64,000 nucleotides of DNA from Chromatiaceae bacterium (GCA_024235415.1 JACKML010000004.1:62001-126000), one strand, 5' to 3'. Shown: positions 8,380 through 18,584, counted from the first letter of the stretch. Made by a program: numbers and translations. The notes: generated by a model not told the origin, from the letters alone.

Positions 8380-10014
8380 TTGAACGCGAGCGCACAGCAG
8401 AACAACGACACCGGCACAGGCAATGCGCCGCGTCTTGCCGGCGAAGGTGGCCACCTGCGCCTTTACCTGCTGTACCGGGTGGCGCTTGGCGTGGCCCTGC
8501 TGCTCGTCTACTTCGGCATCGGCCGCGGCCCGCTCGGCACCTTCCTGCCCGGCGCCTTCCAGGTAGCCGTCCACCTCTACCTCGGGCTTGCGATCGTCGC
8601 CCTGATCATGCACCTGCGCGGTGTCGGTGACAGTGAGAAACTGGGTCAGCTGGCGGTGTTTCTCGACATCGTGTTGATCACGGTGATGATGCACGCCAGC
8701 GGTGGCGTGCAGTCGGGTCTGGGCATGCTGGTCGCAGTATCCATCGCGCTCGGCAGCCTGTCGCTGGTCGGACATACCGCGCTGCTGTTCGCCGCGCTGG
8801 CGTCGCTCGCGGTGCTGACCGAGCGCATCTATTCGCATATCACCGGGGCCTTCAGCGACACCGCCTATACCCAGGCCGGTCTGCTCGGGGCCTCGTTCTT
8901 CGCCCTCGCCCTGCTCGCACACCGCCTCGGCCGCCGCGCCGCCGAGAGCGAACAGCTCGCCCACCAGCGTGGCTCCGACCTTGCCAACCTGGCGCAGCTC
9001 AACGACTTCGTGATCCAGCAGATGCGCGCCGGGATTCTCGTCATCGACCCGCAGGAGACCATCCAGGTGATGAACGAGGCCGGCTGGGTGCTGCTCGGGA
9101 TGCCGGTAGCAATGCGTCACTTCCCGCTGGCCGAGGCCTCGCCGCCGCTGGCCCAGCAGTTCCGCCAGTGGCTGCGTGACCCGGCGCAGAGCCGCCCGGA
9201 TTTTCGTGCAACCTCGGGGGGGCGCGACCTGCGCGCCAGCTTCACGCCGATCGGCGCGGCCGACGACCCCGGCACACTGATCGTGCTCGAAGACACTGCG
9301 CAGCTCACCGCCGAGGCGCAGCAGCTGAAGCTGGCATCGCTCGGCCGGCTGACCGCCGGCATCGCGCACGAAATCCGCAACCCGCTCGGGGCGATCAGCC
9401 ACGCGTCGCAGCTGCTCGACGAATCACCGGACCTGCCGAGCACCGATCAGCGCATGATCGAGATCATCCAGCACAACTCGCGCCGCGTGAACGAGGTGGT
9501 CGAGAGCATTCTCAAACTGTCGCGCCAGCACAACCCGCACCCCAAGCCGCTCAAACTGTCACCGTGGCTGCACGAGCAGATCGACGACATCCGCCAGACG
9601 CATCGTCTCGGCGAGGCGCAGCTGCAGCAGCAGATCGAGCCCGAGGGCACCACGGTGTTTGCCGATCCGGGGCAGCTGCGTCAGGCGATCGACGTGCTGT
9701 GCGACAACGCGGTGCGGCATTTCGACCGTGACCCCGGGCAGCTCAACATCCGCCTGGTCGGCGGCATCACGCCCGAGTCCGGCGGCCCGTTTCTGGAACT
9801 GCGCGACAACGGCCCGGGTATCCCGAAACAGGCGGAGGGCAACCTGTTCGAACCCTTTTTCACCACGCGTAACGAGGGCACCGGGCTCGGCCTGTATATC
9901 GCGCGCCAGCTATGCGAGGCCAACCACATCCGCCTCGAGTATCTCAGCCAGCCGACCGGGGGCAGCTGCTTTCGGCTAAGCTTTCCCAATCCGAAACGCA
10001 CCCGGATGCTATGA
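8380..10014 (+). CDS. pilS: Sensor histidine kinase PilS
   Basis: Membrane histidine kinase that controls pilin transcription through PilR. The 544-residue protein has an N-terminal block of hydrophobic segments (about 25-195). A PAS-like region follows (about 208-300; VIQQMRAGILVIDP), then the phospho-acceptor box with His330 (GIAHEIRNPLG) and an ATPase domain (DNGPGIP, FEPFFTTRNEGTGLGL). A TTG at 8380 is the first usable start, with AAGGG almost touching it, so the exact start is uncertain. The stop overlaps the pilR ATG by 4 nt. Confidence 0.92.
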   Translation: MNASAQQNNDTGTGNAPRLAGEGGHLRLYLLYRVALGVALLLVYFGIGRGPLGTFLPGAFQVAVHLYLGLAIVALIMHLRGVGDSEKLGQLAVFLDIVLITVMMHASGGVQSGLGMLVAVSIALGSLSLVGHTALLFAALASLAVLTERIYSHITGAFSDTAYTQAGLLGASFFALALLAHRLGRRAAESEQLAHQRGSDLANLAQLNDFVIQQMRAGILVIDPQETIQVMNEAGWVLLGMPVAMRHFPLAEASPPLAQQFRQWLRDPAQSRPDFRATSGGRDLRASFTPIGAADDPGTLIVLEDTAQLTAEAQQLKLASLGRLTAGIAHEIRNPLGAISHASQLLDESPDLPSTDQRMIEIIQHNSRRVNEVVESILKLSRQHNPHPKPLKLSPWLHEQIDDIRQTHRLGEAQLQQQIEPEGTTVFADPGQLRQAIDVLCDNAVRHFDRDPGQLNIRLVGGITPESGGPFLELRDNGPGIPKQAEGNLFEPFFTTRNEGTGLGLYIARQLCEANHIRLEYLSQPTGGSCFRLSFPNPKRTRML

Positions 10015-11384
10015 ACCGCCCGCTGGCCCTGATCATCGATGACGAACCGGACATCCGCGAGTTGCTGGAGATCACGCTCGCGCGCATGAATATCGACAGC
10101 CGCTGCGCCGGCACACTGGCGCAGGCCTTCGAACAGCTGGGCACCAGCCGCTTCGATCTGTGCCTGGTCGACATGCGTCTGCCCGACGGCAGCGGTATCG
10201 ACGTGGTGCGCCGTGTCGCCGCCGAGCATTCTGAAACGCCGATCGCGGTGATCACCGCGCACGGCAACATGGAGACGGCGGTCGAGGCGCTCAAGGCCGG
10301 GGCCTTCGACTTCGTGTCCAAGCCGGTCGACCTGCCTGTGCTCAGGCGCCTGGTCGAGACAGCACTGCGCGTGGCCCAGGGAGACGCCCCCGCCAAGGCG
10401 AAACGCGAGGGCGAACTGATCGGCAAATCGCCCGCGATGCAGGAGATCCGGCGCCTGATCGACAAACTGGCGCGCAACCAGGCGCCGGTTTTCGTCAGTG
10501 GCGAGTCGGGCACCGGCAAGGAGCTGGCCGCGCGGGCGATCCACAGCCGCAGTCCGCGCGCCGACAAGCCCTTCGTCGCGGTCAACTGCGGCGCCATCCC
10601 GCAGGAACTGATGGAGAGCGAGTTCTTCGGCCACATCAAGGGCAGTTTCACCGGTGCGGTGCGCGACAAACCGGGCCTGTTCCAGAGCGCCGACGGCGGC
10701 ACCCTCTTTCTCGACGAAGTCGCCGACCTGCCGGTGTCGATGCAGGTCAAGCTGTTGCGCGCGATCCAGGAAAAGTCCGTGCGCCCGGTCGGTGGTGCCA
10801 GCGAGGAACCCGTGGATATCCGCATCATCAGCGCCAGTCACCGCAACCTGCCGGCGATGGTCGCCAGCGGCGAGTTTCGCCAGGACCTGTTCTATCGCAT
10901 CCACGTCATCGAGCTGTTGATGGCACCGTTGCGCGCACGCCGCGAGGACATCCCGGTGATGATCGATCACGTGCTCGCACGGCTGGCACAACGCACCGGC
11001 GGCGCCAAGCCGCGGCTCGAACGCAGCGCGCTCAAGGCGCTTTACGAGCACAGCTTCCCCGGCAACGTGCGCGAACTTGAGAACATCCTCGAACGCGCCA
11101 CCGCGTTGTGTGACGACAACGTCATCGTGCTCGAGGATCTCGGCCTCGCCGAGGCACCACGCAGCGGCGTCGCGCCGCTGGAGGAAGGCCTGCCCGCGCA
11201 GGGGCTGGAAAACTATCTCGCCGAGGTGGAACGCCAGGCCATCGTGCAGGCACTCGAGACCACCCGCTGGAACCGCACCGCCGCCGCAAAGGCGCTGAAC
11301 ATCAGTTTCCGTGCGCTGCGTTACCGGATGGAGAAACTTGGCCTGGATGTCGGCGATGGTGACGGCGATGCCGGTAGTGAATAG
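10011..11384 (+). CDS. pilR: Sigma-54 response regulator PilR
   Basis: Activates RNA polymerase-sigma-54 at the pilA promoter. The 457 residues comprise three parts: a receiver domain with phospho-acceptor Asp54 (LVDMRLPDGSG) and a later Lys (VSKPVDLP); an AAA+ domain with Walker A GESGTGKE, sigma-54 contact loop GSFTGA and Walker B GGTLFLDEV; and a Fis-type helix-turn-helix at the C-terminus (NRTAAAKALNISFRALRYRM). GSFTGA rather than GAFTGA is also what I recall for Pseudomonas PilR, so it is not a defect. A matching -24/-12 promoter lies 300 nt downstream. Confidence 0.94.
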   Translation: MNRPLALIIDDEPDIRELLEITLARMNIDSRCAGTLAQAFEQLGTSRFDLCLVDMRLPDGSGIDVVRRVAAEHSETPIAVITAHGNMETAVEALKAGAFDFVSKPVDLPVLRRLVETALRVAQGDAPAKAKREGELIGKSPAMQEIRRLIDKLARNQAPVFVSGESGTGKELAARAIHSRSPRADKPFVAVNCGAIPQELMESEFFGHIKGSFTGAVRDKPGLFQSADGGTLFLDEVADLPVSMQVKLLRAIQEKSVRPVGGASEEPVDIRIISASHRNLPAMVASGEFRQDLFYRIHVIELLMAPLRARREDIPVMIDHVLARLAQRTGGAKPRLERSALKALYEHSFPGNVRELENILERATALCDDNVIVLEDLGLAEAPRSGVAPLEEGLPAQGLENYLAEVERQAIVQALETTRWNRTAAAKALNISFRALRYRMEKLGLDVGDGDGDAGSE

Positions 11385-11397
11385 CTGCGGGTTTCCC

Positions 11398-11562
11398 CCC
11401 TCACCCCAGCCCTCTCCCCCGAACGCGGGGGAGAGGGAGTCTCCATGTGCCCCCCCTCTCCCTCAGGGAGCTCCATCGTCCCCTCTCCCCGAGGGAGAGG
11501 GTTAGGGTGAGGGAATCCCAATGCGCACCCCCTCTCCCTCGGGGAGAGGGCCGGGGTGAGGG
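11398..11562. repeat. CCCTCTCCC-type palindromic repeats (three copies)
   Basis: Three copies of a C-rich/G-rich inverted repeat lie at 11398-11437, 11450-11514 and 11527-11562. The common form is CCCTCACCC, a short linker, CCCTCTCCC, a GC-rich loop, then GGGAGAGGG. The second copy also carries the reverse GGGTGAGGG, making it doubly palindromic. A further copy lies at 25579-25614. The copies follow the pilR stop directly and could end or attenuate that transcript, but no T-tract is present. Confidence 0.85.
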
Positions 11563-11692
11563 AGTCAACTGACACTCCTCGTCAGTAAGTGACGCACAGC
11601 GTCAGCCCGCCCGCCGCACAACCGAATCAAAGGCCATGTAAAAACCTCGACCGCGTCACAGGAAACCCCGGATTGCCGCCCGTTTGATGCGA

Positions 11693-11708
11693 TGGCACAA
11701 CATCTGCT
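11693..11708 (+). promoter_or_regulatory. Sigma-54 (-24/-12) promoter of pilA
   Basis: The sequence TGGCACAACATCTGCT has the GG and GC elements at exactly the sigma-54 spacing. It sits about 120 nt before the pilA ATG and just after the genes for PilS and PilR, whose known target is this kind of promoter. The stretch 11563-11692 upstream probably holds PilR binding sites; I cannot place them precisely. Confidence 0.85.
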
Positions 11709-11827
11709 TCTGTTAAGGGCACAGGCAACACAGGCAATCGCAAGAAAACCTGCTAAAGGCCCCTAAAGTTTGGAATTTTACGGTCGTTACTTACGCACGA
11801 CCGCGGATGTAAATCAGGAGAACCCGT

Positions 11828-12262
11828 ATGAAGAAGCAGTCAGGCTTTACCCTTATCGAACTTATGATCGTTGTCGCGATCATCGCAATCCTTGCGGCTA
11901 TCGCGATCCCCGCTTACAACAACTACATCGAGGAAGCACGAATCGCCAAAGTCACTGAACATTATGACAGTGCTGTGCGTGTTGTCCGTGCTCATGCTGC
12001 GAAAGTGGCTGCCCATCAGGCTCGCGGTGGCACGTCGCTGACGAATCCGGCCAACTCCGCTGCATGGCGGGCTGTGATCGATCCGGATCAAAAAGCAAAA
12101 GCACCGAAAGGTGGTGTATCCGGATATGCCGATGCAGCTGATGCTACCAACGGTGTCGTCGGAGTGTCGTTCGCTGACCCAGTGGTAACGGTTACTCGTC
12201 CCGACTACAACAGTGCCTTTGGTGGTGCAGCCGTTACAACGGTTAATATCGACAATATCTAA
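11828..12262 (+). CDS. pilA: Type IV pilin PilA
   Basis: Major-pilin-like prepilin of 144 residues. The leader is only six residues (MKKQSG), followed by Phe+1 and the invariant Glu+5 in FTLIELMIVVAIIAILAAIAIPAY. PilD is expected to cut after Gly6 and methylate Phe. AGGAG lies 7 nt before the ATG. The product has no cysteine at all, so the usual C-terminal disulfide loop of many type IVa pilins is absent. It is AT-richer than the neighbouring genes. It is preceded by a sigma-54 promoter and followed by a hairpin. Confidence 0.93.
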   Translation: MKKQSGFTLIELMIVVAIIAILAAIAIPAYNNYIEEARIAKVTEHYDSAVRVVRAHAAKVAAHQARGGTSLTNPANSAAWRAVIDPDQKAKAPKGGVSGYADAADATNGVVGVSFADPVVTVTRPDYNSAFGGAAVTTVNIDNI

Positions 12263-12298
12263 GCGAACCGATCGGACACGGTCCATAGGGCGCAACTG

Positions 12299-12334
12299 CG
12301 GGGCAGGTCCACACGGACTTGCCCCGTTATTCAT
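12299..12334 (+). terminator. Hairpin after pilA
   Basis: A 12-bp stem (CGGGGCAGGTCC / GGACTTGCCCCG, one G-T pair) with loop ACAC at 12299-12326 is followed by a weak T-rich run (TTATTCATT). It probably ends or attenuates the pilA transcript before the second pilin gene. Confidence 0.6.
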
Positions 12335-12355
12335 TCAACAGCCGATAAAGCCAAC

Positions 12356-12766
12356 ATGAGCATGAAATGTGACCAGACCAAAGGGTTTTCACTCGTCGAA
12401 TTGATGATAACGATCGCAATCCTTTCAATCCTCGCTGCGATCGCGATCCCTTTGTACGATGGCTACATTCGCGAAGGTCACCTTACGGCCATTCGGACCG
12501 AGATCAACGGTTTGCGAACCGAAATCGAGGACTATCGGCTAGAAAACGGCAGTTATACGAACATCGCCGCTTTTGGCCCTTTTGCAGCACGTTGGACCGA
12601 GTTGAACGATGGCCCTTACTCTTACACAATTCAACCTACCGGCAATTCCTATGACATTTGGGGGGTTCTGGATTCCAATACTGCAATCTGGGTACGCTGC
12701 GACACCCGGCTGTCCAATTGCTGCGATTCCGACACAGGAACCGTGGTAACTAGTGCGTGCCCTTAA
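12356..12766 (+). CDS. Second type IV pilin-like protein, cysteine-containing
   Basis: A 136-residue prepilin with leader MSMKCDQTKG cut before Phe, and the conserved FSLVELMITIAILSILAAIAIP helix with Glu+5. The soluble part shows the pattern of minor pilins or pseudopilins (EINGLRTEIEDYRLENGSY). It ends in a segment with four cysteines (RCDTRLSNCCDSDTGTVVTSACP), unlike the Cys-free PilA upstream. It lies 93 nt after pilA, beyond a terminator-like hairpin, so it may be made at a lower level. It could be a minor pilin or an alternative major pilin; the sequence does not decide. Confidence 0.88.
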   Translation: MSMKCDQTKGFSLVELMITIAILSILAAIAIPLYDGYIREGHLTAIRTEINGLRTEIEDYRLENGSYTNIAAFGPFAARWTELNDGPYSYTIQPTGNSYDIWGVLDSNTAIWVRCDTRLSNCCDSDTGTVVTSACP

Positions 12767-12800
12767 GAGGCTGTGTCTAGCCAACGTAAAGTTTTCCTCT

Positions 12801-12822
12801 CACACGGCCGATAGCCGCTGTG
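12801..12822 (+). terminator. Possible hairpin after the second pilin gene
   Basis: CACACGGC and GCCGCTGTG pair with one bulged base around a CGATA loop, about 35 nt after the stop codon. Only a short TTAA follows, so termination is uncertain. Confidence 0.3.
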
Positions 12823-12922
12823 TTAACTGCCCATCTGTGGGTTGGTGCACATTAGAATACCCACTGGGCTATATACTTGTCGCCAATAACTCAAGCCTTT
12901 AGCACACAGGTTTCTGCAAATC

Positions 12923-14638
<1,716 letters not shown>

Positions 14639-14650
14639 ACGGACGACATC

Positions 14651-15901
14651 ATGGCCACGAAAGCAGCAGCACCGGCGCGCAAACCCGAACAGGCCCTGGT
14701 CTTCACCTGGGAAGGCACGGATCGCAAGGGCAACCGGGTAAAGGGCGAATCGCGTGCCGCGACCATTGCGCTGGTGCGCGCCGATCTGCGCCGCCAGGGC
14801 ATCATGCCGCTCAAGGTGCGCAAGAAGAGCAGCTCGATCTTTACCGACCGCAAGAAGAAGATCACCAGCAAGGACATCGCGATCTTCTCGCGCCAGCTGG
14901 CGACGATGATGTCGGCCGGGGTACCCATGGTGCAGGCCTTCGATATCGTCGGCCGCGGCCACAACAACCCGGCGATGGCGGAGATGATCCTGGCGATCAA
15001 GGCCGACGTCGAGGGCGGCACCTCGCTGACCGCCGCGCTGCGCAAGCACCCGCTGTATTTCGATGATCTGTTCTGCAACCTGGTCGAGGCCGGCGAGCAG
15101 GCCGGCGTGCTCGAGACCCTGCTCGACAAGATCGCGACCTACAAGGAAAAGACCGAGTCACTGAAGGCAAAGATCAAGAAGGCGCTGTTCTACCCGACCG
15201 CGGTCATTGTGGTCGCCATCCTGATCACCTCGATCATCATGATCTTCGTCATTCCGCAGTTCAAAGACCTGTTCAGCAGCTTCGGTGCCGACCTGCCGGC
15301 GTTTACGCGTTTCGTCATAACGCTCTCGGATTTCGTCGCGGCGTGGTGGTGGGCGATTCTCGCGGCCGTCGTCGGGGCTGTGGTCTTTGCGTCCAATGTC
15401 TGGAAACGCTCGCCCAAATTCCGCGAGACCCTGGACCGCCTGCTGCTGAAGGTGCCGGTGATCGGTTCGATCATGCACAAGGCGGCACTGGCACGCTTCT
15501 GCCGTACCACGGCAACCATGTTCACCGCCGGTGTGCCGCTGGTCGAGGCCTTGCAGTCGGTATCCGGCGCGACCGGCAGCGCGGTGTACGGCAAGGCGGT
15601 ACTGGTGATGCGTGACGACGTCGCCACCGGCCAGTCGCTGCAACTGGCGATGCGCCAGCAGGGCCTGTTCCCGCACATGGTGATCCAGATGGTGACCATC
15701 GGTGAGGAATCGGGTGCGCTGGACGACATGCTGGCCAAGGTCGCCGACTTCTACGAAGAGGAGGTCGACAACGCGGTGGACGCGCTGAGCAGCCTGCTCG
15801 AACCGCTGATCATGGTCATCCTGGGCACCGTCATCGGCGGCCTGGTCATCGCGCTGTACCTGCCGATCTTCCAACTGGGTTCGGTCGTCTCCGGCAAGTA
15901 G
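14651..15901 (+). CDS. pilC: Type IV pilus inner membrane platform protein PilC
   Basis: Integral membrane protein that couples PilB to pilin polymerisation. The 416 residues contain two T2SF domains: about 75-195 with FSRQLATMMSAGVPMVQAFDIV, and about 275-395 with FCRTTATMFTAGVPLVEALQSV. Each is followed by hydrophobic segments, and the C-terminal membrane helix ends at LGSVVSGK. The N-terminal Lys/Ala-rich tail matches PilC of Pseudomonas. It sits between pilB and pilD as usual. Confidence 0.97.
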   Translation: MATKAAAPARKPEQALVFTWEGTDRKGNRVKGESRAATIALVRADLRRQGIMPLKVRKKSSSIFTDRKKKITSKDIAIFSRQLATMMSAGVPMVQAFDIVGRGHNNPAMAEMILAIKADVEGGTSLTAALRKHPLYFDDLFCNLVEAGEQAGVLETLLDKIATYKEKTESLKAKIKKALFYPTAVIVVAILITSIIMIFVIPQFKDLFSSFGADLPAFTRFVITLSDFVAAWWWAILAAVVGAVVFASNVWKRSPKFRETLDRLLLKVPVIGSIMHKAALARFCRTTATMFTAGVPLVEALQSVSGATGSAVYGKAVLVMRDDVATGQSLQLAMRQQGLFPHMVIQMVTIGEESGALDDMLAKVADFYEEEVDNAVDALSSLLEPLIMVILGTVIGGLVIALYLPIFQLGSVVSGK

Positions 15902-15905
15902 CCGA

Positions 15906-16781
15906 ATGCCCGAGTTCAATGCCATGGCCGAGGTCGCGCCTTTCGGCGCGCTGCTGCTGGGGCTGATCGTCGGCAGCTTTCTCAACGTGGTGATCCTGCG
16001 CCTGCCCAGGCGTATGCACGCGGAACTCGCCGAGGCCTGCGCCGACCTGCGCGACGAGCAGGCCGAGCCGGTGACCAACCGCTGGTTCGGTCTCGACTAT
16101 CTGATCACCCCCGCCTCGACCTGTCCACACTGCGGCCACGCGATCCGCGCCTGGGAAAACATCCCGGTGCTCAGCTACCTGCTGCTGCGCGGGCGCTGCA
16201 GCAACTGCCAGGCACAGATCAGCGTTCGCTACCCGCTGGTGGAGGCACTGACCGGCCTGCTCAGCCTCGGCGTGGTGCTGCACTTCGGTGCCACACCGGC
16301 AGCGCTGGCGGCACTGGTATTGTTATGGGGCCTGGTTGCACTCACGGTAATCGACCTCGACGAACAGTTGCTGCCCGATCAGTTGACCCTGCCGCTGCTG
16401 TGGCTCGGCCTGCTGGTCAACATCGACGGCCTGTTCACCGATCTGACCTCGGCCGTAATCGGTGCCGCCGCCGGTTACCTGAGCCTGTGGCTGGTGTTCC
16501 AGGTGTTTCGCCTGATAACCGGTCGCGAGGGCATGGGATATGGCGACTTCAAGCTGCTGGCGGTATTCGGCGCCTTTCTCGGCTGGCAGATGCTGCCACT
16601 GGTGATCCTGCTGTCGTCGCTGATCGGCGCAATCGTTGGCATCGGCCTGGTCGTGCTGCGTGGGCGCGACCGCCAGATCCCTATCCCGTTCGGACCCTAC
16701 CTGGCGGCCGCCGGTTTCGTCGCCCTGCTGTGGGGTGAACAGATCAACCGCAGCTACCTGCAGCTGGCGGGCCTGGCCTGA
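15906..16781 (+). CDS. pilD: Prepilin peptidase / N-methyltransferase PilD
   Basis: Inner membrane aspartic protease that cuts prepilin leaders and N-methylates the new N-terminus. Of 291 residues, the cytoplasmic loop carries two CxxC pairs (CPHCGHAIRAWENIPV and CSNCQ). The protease Asp residues lie in VIDLDEQLLPDQLTLP and in MGYGDFKLLA. Several membrane segments follow. A second in-frame ATG at 15924 could also serve as the start. It is 4 nt after pilC and 2 nt before coaE, so transcription is very likely coupled. Confidence 0.96.
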   Translation: MPEFNAMAEVAPFGALLLGLIVGSFLNVVILRLPRRMHAELAEACADLRDEQAEPVTNRWFGLDYLITPASTCPHCGHAIRAWENIPVLSYLLLRGRCSNCQAQISVRYPLVEALTGLLSLGVVLHFGATPAALAALVLLWGLVALTVIDLDEQLLPDQLTLPLLWLGLLVNIDGLFTDLTSAVIGAAAGYLSLWLVFQVFRLITGREGMGYGDFKLLAVFGAFLGWQMLPLVILLSSLIGAIVGIGLVVLRGRDRQIPIPFGPYLAAAGFVALLWGEQINRSYLQLAGLA

Positions 16782-16783
16782 CC

Positions 16784-17380
16784 TTGCTGACGATCGGCCT
16801 GACCGGCGGTATCGGCAGCGGCAAGACCGTCGCCAGCGACGAGTTCGCCCGCCTCGGCGCCGAGGTCATCGATACCGACCTGCTCAGTCGCTCCCTGGTC
16901 GAACCCGGCCAACCGGCACTTACCGAGATCGTCGCCCTGTTCGGCCCATCGGTACTCGACGCCACCGGGCGCCTCGACCGCGCGCACCTGCGCGAAAAGG
17001 TGTTTGCCGACCCGCAGGCACGCCGGGAGCTCGAAGGCATCCTGCACCCGAAGATCCGCGAAGCGATGCTCGAACGCGCCGCACAATCAACTGCCCCTTA
17101 CGTCGTATTCGTGATCCCGCTGTTGTTTGAAACCGGCCAGCAGGCACTGGTCGACCGCGTGTTGCTGATCGACGTCGCACAGGATGTGCAGCGGGCCCGG
17201 GTGGCCGCGCGGGACGGGCTGGACGCGACGCAGATCACACGCATCCTGCAGGCGCAGACCGATCGCGCCACGCGCCTGGCGGAAGCCGACGATATCGTCC
17301 ACAACGACGCTGGCATCTCCGATCTGCACGCGGCGATCGCAGAACTGCATCGCAAATACCTCGATCTGGCCCGACAATAA
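16784..17380 (+). CDS. coaE: Dephospho-CoA kinase
   Basis: Catalyses the last step of coenzyme A synthesis. The 198-residue protein starts with the P-loop GLTGGIGSGKT and contains the lid and CoA-binding segments typical of the family (DTDLLSRSLVEPGQPAL, VFVIPLLFETG, RDGLDATQITRILQAQ). The TTG at 16784 is the only start that gives the normal N-terminus; it lies 2 nt after the pilD stop. The pilD-coaE-zapD-yacG order is common in Gammaproteobacteria. Confidence 0.95.
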   Translation: MLTIGLTGGIGSGKTVASDEFARLGAEVIDTDLLSRSLVEPGQPALTEIVALFGPSVLDATGRLDRAHLREKVFADPQARRELEGILHPKIREAMLERAAQSTAPYVVFVIPLLFETGQQALVDRVLLIDVAQDVQRARVAARDGLDATQITRILQAQTDRATRLAEADDIVHNDAGISDLHAAIAELHRKYLDLARQ

Positions 17381-17468
17381 CGGCGCAGTGCTTTACCCGA
17401 CTGGTCGGCTGTCCGACAATATCGGTGTGCATTCACGCAAGCCTGTCCCCAGATCCAAGGAAGCCCCT

Positions 17469-18236
17469 TTGCCAGACACCACGATCTTCGAGCACCCGTT
17501 GAGCGAGAAGTGCCGAACCTGGCTGCGGCTGTCACGTCTGTTCGAGCAACTCGAGTTCCATTCGCCGCACAGCGCCGAATGGCATGCGCGGGCCGCAATG
17601 TCGGCGCTGCTCGATATCGCCAACGTGCTGTCGCGCGCCGATATCAAATCCGAACTGCTGAAGGAACTCGAACGCTATCGGCAGTCCCTGTCGCGCATGG
17701 CCGACAGCCCGGGCGTCGACACTGACCGCCTCGCTCACATCCTGCAGAACCTGCAGCAGTCCTGCCAGGGGGTGCGCGACATCAGCGGCCAGCTCGGCCA
17801 GGCACTGCGCGGCAACGAGTTTCTGAACAGCATTGTGCAGCGCAGCAGCATCGCCGGCGGCGCCTTCGACTTCGACCTGCCGCAGTATCACTACTGGCTG
17901 CAGATGCCACAGCCCGAGCGCTCTATGCAACTCGACGACTGGCGCCACGAAGTCGGCGCGGTGCAGGACGCGGTGGACCTGCTGCTGACCCTGATCCGCA
18001 ACAGCGCCGTTCCGACCCAGGAACACGCGCCGAACGGTTTCTACCAGAAATCCCTGCCGAGCAACGTCGCAGCACAGCTGGTGAGGGTCGGCGTCCCGTC
18101 GTCCGGCGGCATCTTCGCCGAGATCAGCGGCGGCAAGCACCGTTTCAGCATCCGCTTCATGGAATGCGGCGACTGGCAGCATCCTCAGCAGGTGGACCGG
18201 GACGTGCCGTTCTCGCTCAGCACCTGCCTGATGTGA
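17469..18236 (+). CDS. zapD: Cell division protein ZapD
   Basis: Cytosolic FtsZ-binding protein that bundles FtsZ filaments (YacF family, DUF1342). From the TTG at 17469 it has 255 residues, close to the E. coli length. The N-terminus FEHPLSEKCRTWLRLSRLFEQL is diagnostic. A good AAGGA lies about 8 nt before this TTG. The frame is open back to 17184, but that segment overlaps coaE and is not ZapD-like. It ends 8 nt before yacG. Confidence 0.93.
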   Translation: MPDTTIFEHPLSEKCRTWLRLSRLFEQLEFHSPHSAEWHARAAMSALLDIANVLSRADIKSELLKELERYRQSLSRMADSPGVDTDRLAHILQNLQQSCQGVRDISGQLGQALRGNEFLNSIVQRSSIAGGAFDFDLPQYHYWLQMPQPERSMQLDDWRHEVGAVQDAVDLLLTLIRNSAVPTQEHAPNGFYQKSLPSNVAAQLVRVGVPSSGGIFAEISGGKHRFSIRFMECGDWQHPQQVDRDVPFSLSTCLM

Positions 18237-18244
18237 GGGTCCGC

Positions 18245-18421
18245 ATGCTCGAGGTGGCCTGCCCGACCTGTGGCAAAAAGATCGAATGGACGCCAGCGCA
18301 AAAGTGGCGCCCGTTCTGCAGCGAGCGCTGCAAAATGATCGACCTGGGTGAATGGCTGGCCGAGGAAAAGCGCATTCCCGGCGAGCCGGTAATGCCGCCC
18401 GAATCCAGCGACGAATCGTAG
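18245..18421 (+). CDS. yacG: DNA gyrase inhibitor YacG (zinc protein)
   Basis: A 58-residue zinc-ribbon protein that binds GyrB and inhibits gyrase. Zinc ligands are Cys6, Cys9, Cys25 and Cys29 (CPTCGKKIEW and FCSERCKMIDLGEWL). The ATG at 18245 gives the standard start. Its stop codon TAG is part of the GTAG head of an intergenic REP repeat, so the last residues (ESSDES) directly abut the element and the original end may have been altered. Confidence 0.93.
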   Translation: MLEVACPTCGKKIEWTPAQKWRPFCSERCKMIDLGEWLAEEKRIPGEPVMPPESSDES

Positions 18422-18584
18422 GAACCGGGCCCTCTCGGCGATCATTCGCCGCTGCGGATCGGCCAGAGGCTGGCCTCCTACAACGGGACCAACCGGATCG
18501 GCCAGGGGGAATCCCGACCCGTAGGAGCCGAGCCCTCTCGGCGATCATTCGCCGCTGCGGGTCGGCCAGGGGCTGGCCTCCTAC
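18418..18584. repeat. REP/BIME-like repeats, locus C
   Basis: Two inverted REP pairs lie at 18418-18481 and 18521-18584, each running from GTAGGA on the left to CTCCTAC on the right around a CATTCGCCGCTGCGG centre. A fragment (GGATCGGCCAGGGG, from 18495) lies between them. The left halves have the CTCGG-type stem and the right halves the GGCCAG/CTGGCC-type stem, the opposite order to locus B. The outer GTAG heads provide the stop codons of yacG (left) and of the minus-strand gene ending at 18581 (right). Confidence 0.9.

Noticed and set aside
10605..10680. Defective sigma-54 contact loop in PilR (GSFTGA instead of GAFTGA)
   Set aside because: The same Ser variant is, to my recollection, found in functional Pseudomonas PilR, so it is not evidence of loss.
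11398..11562. Intrinsic terminators after pilR
   Set aside because: The hairpins are strong but lack T-runs and occur in multiple copies; I call them repeats, with termination only a possibility.
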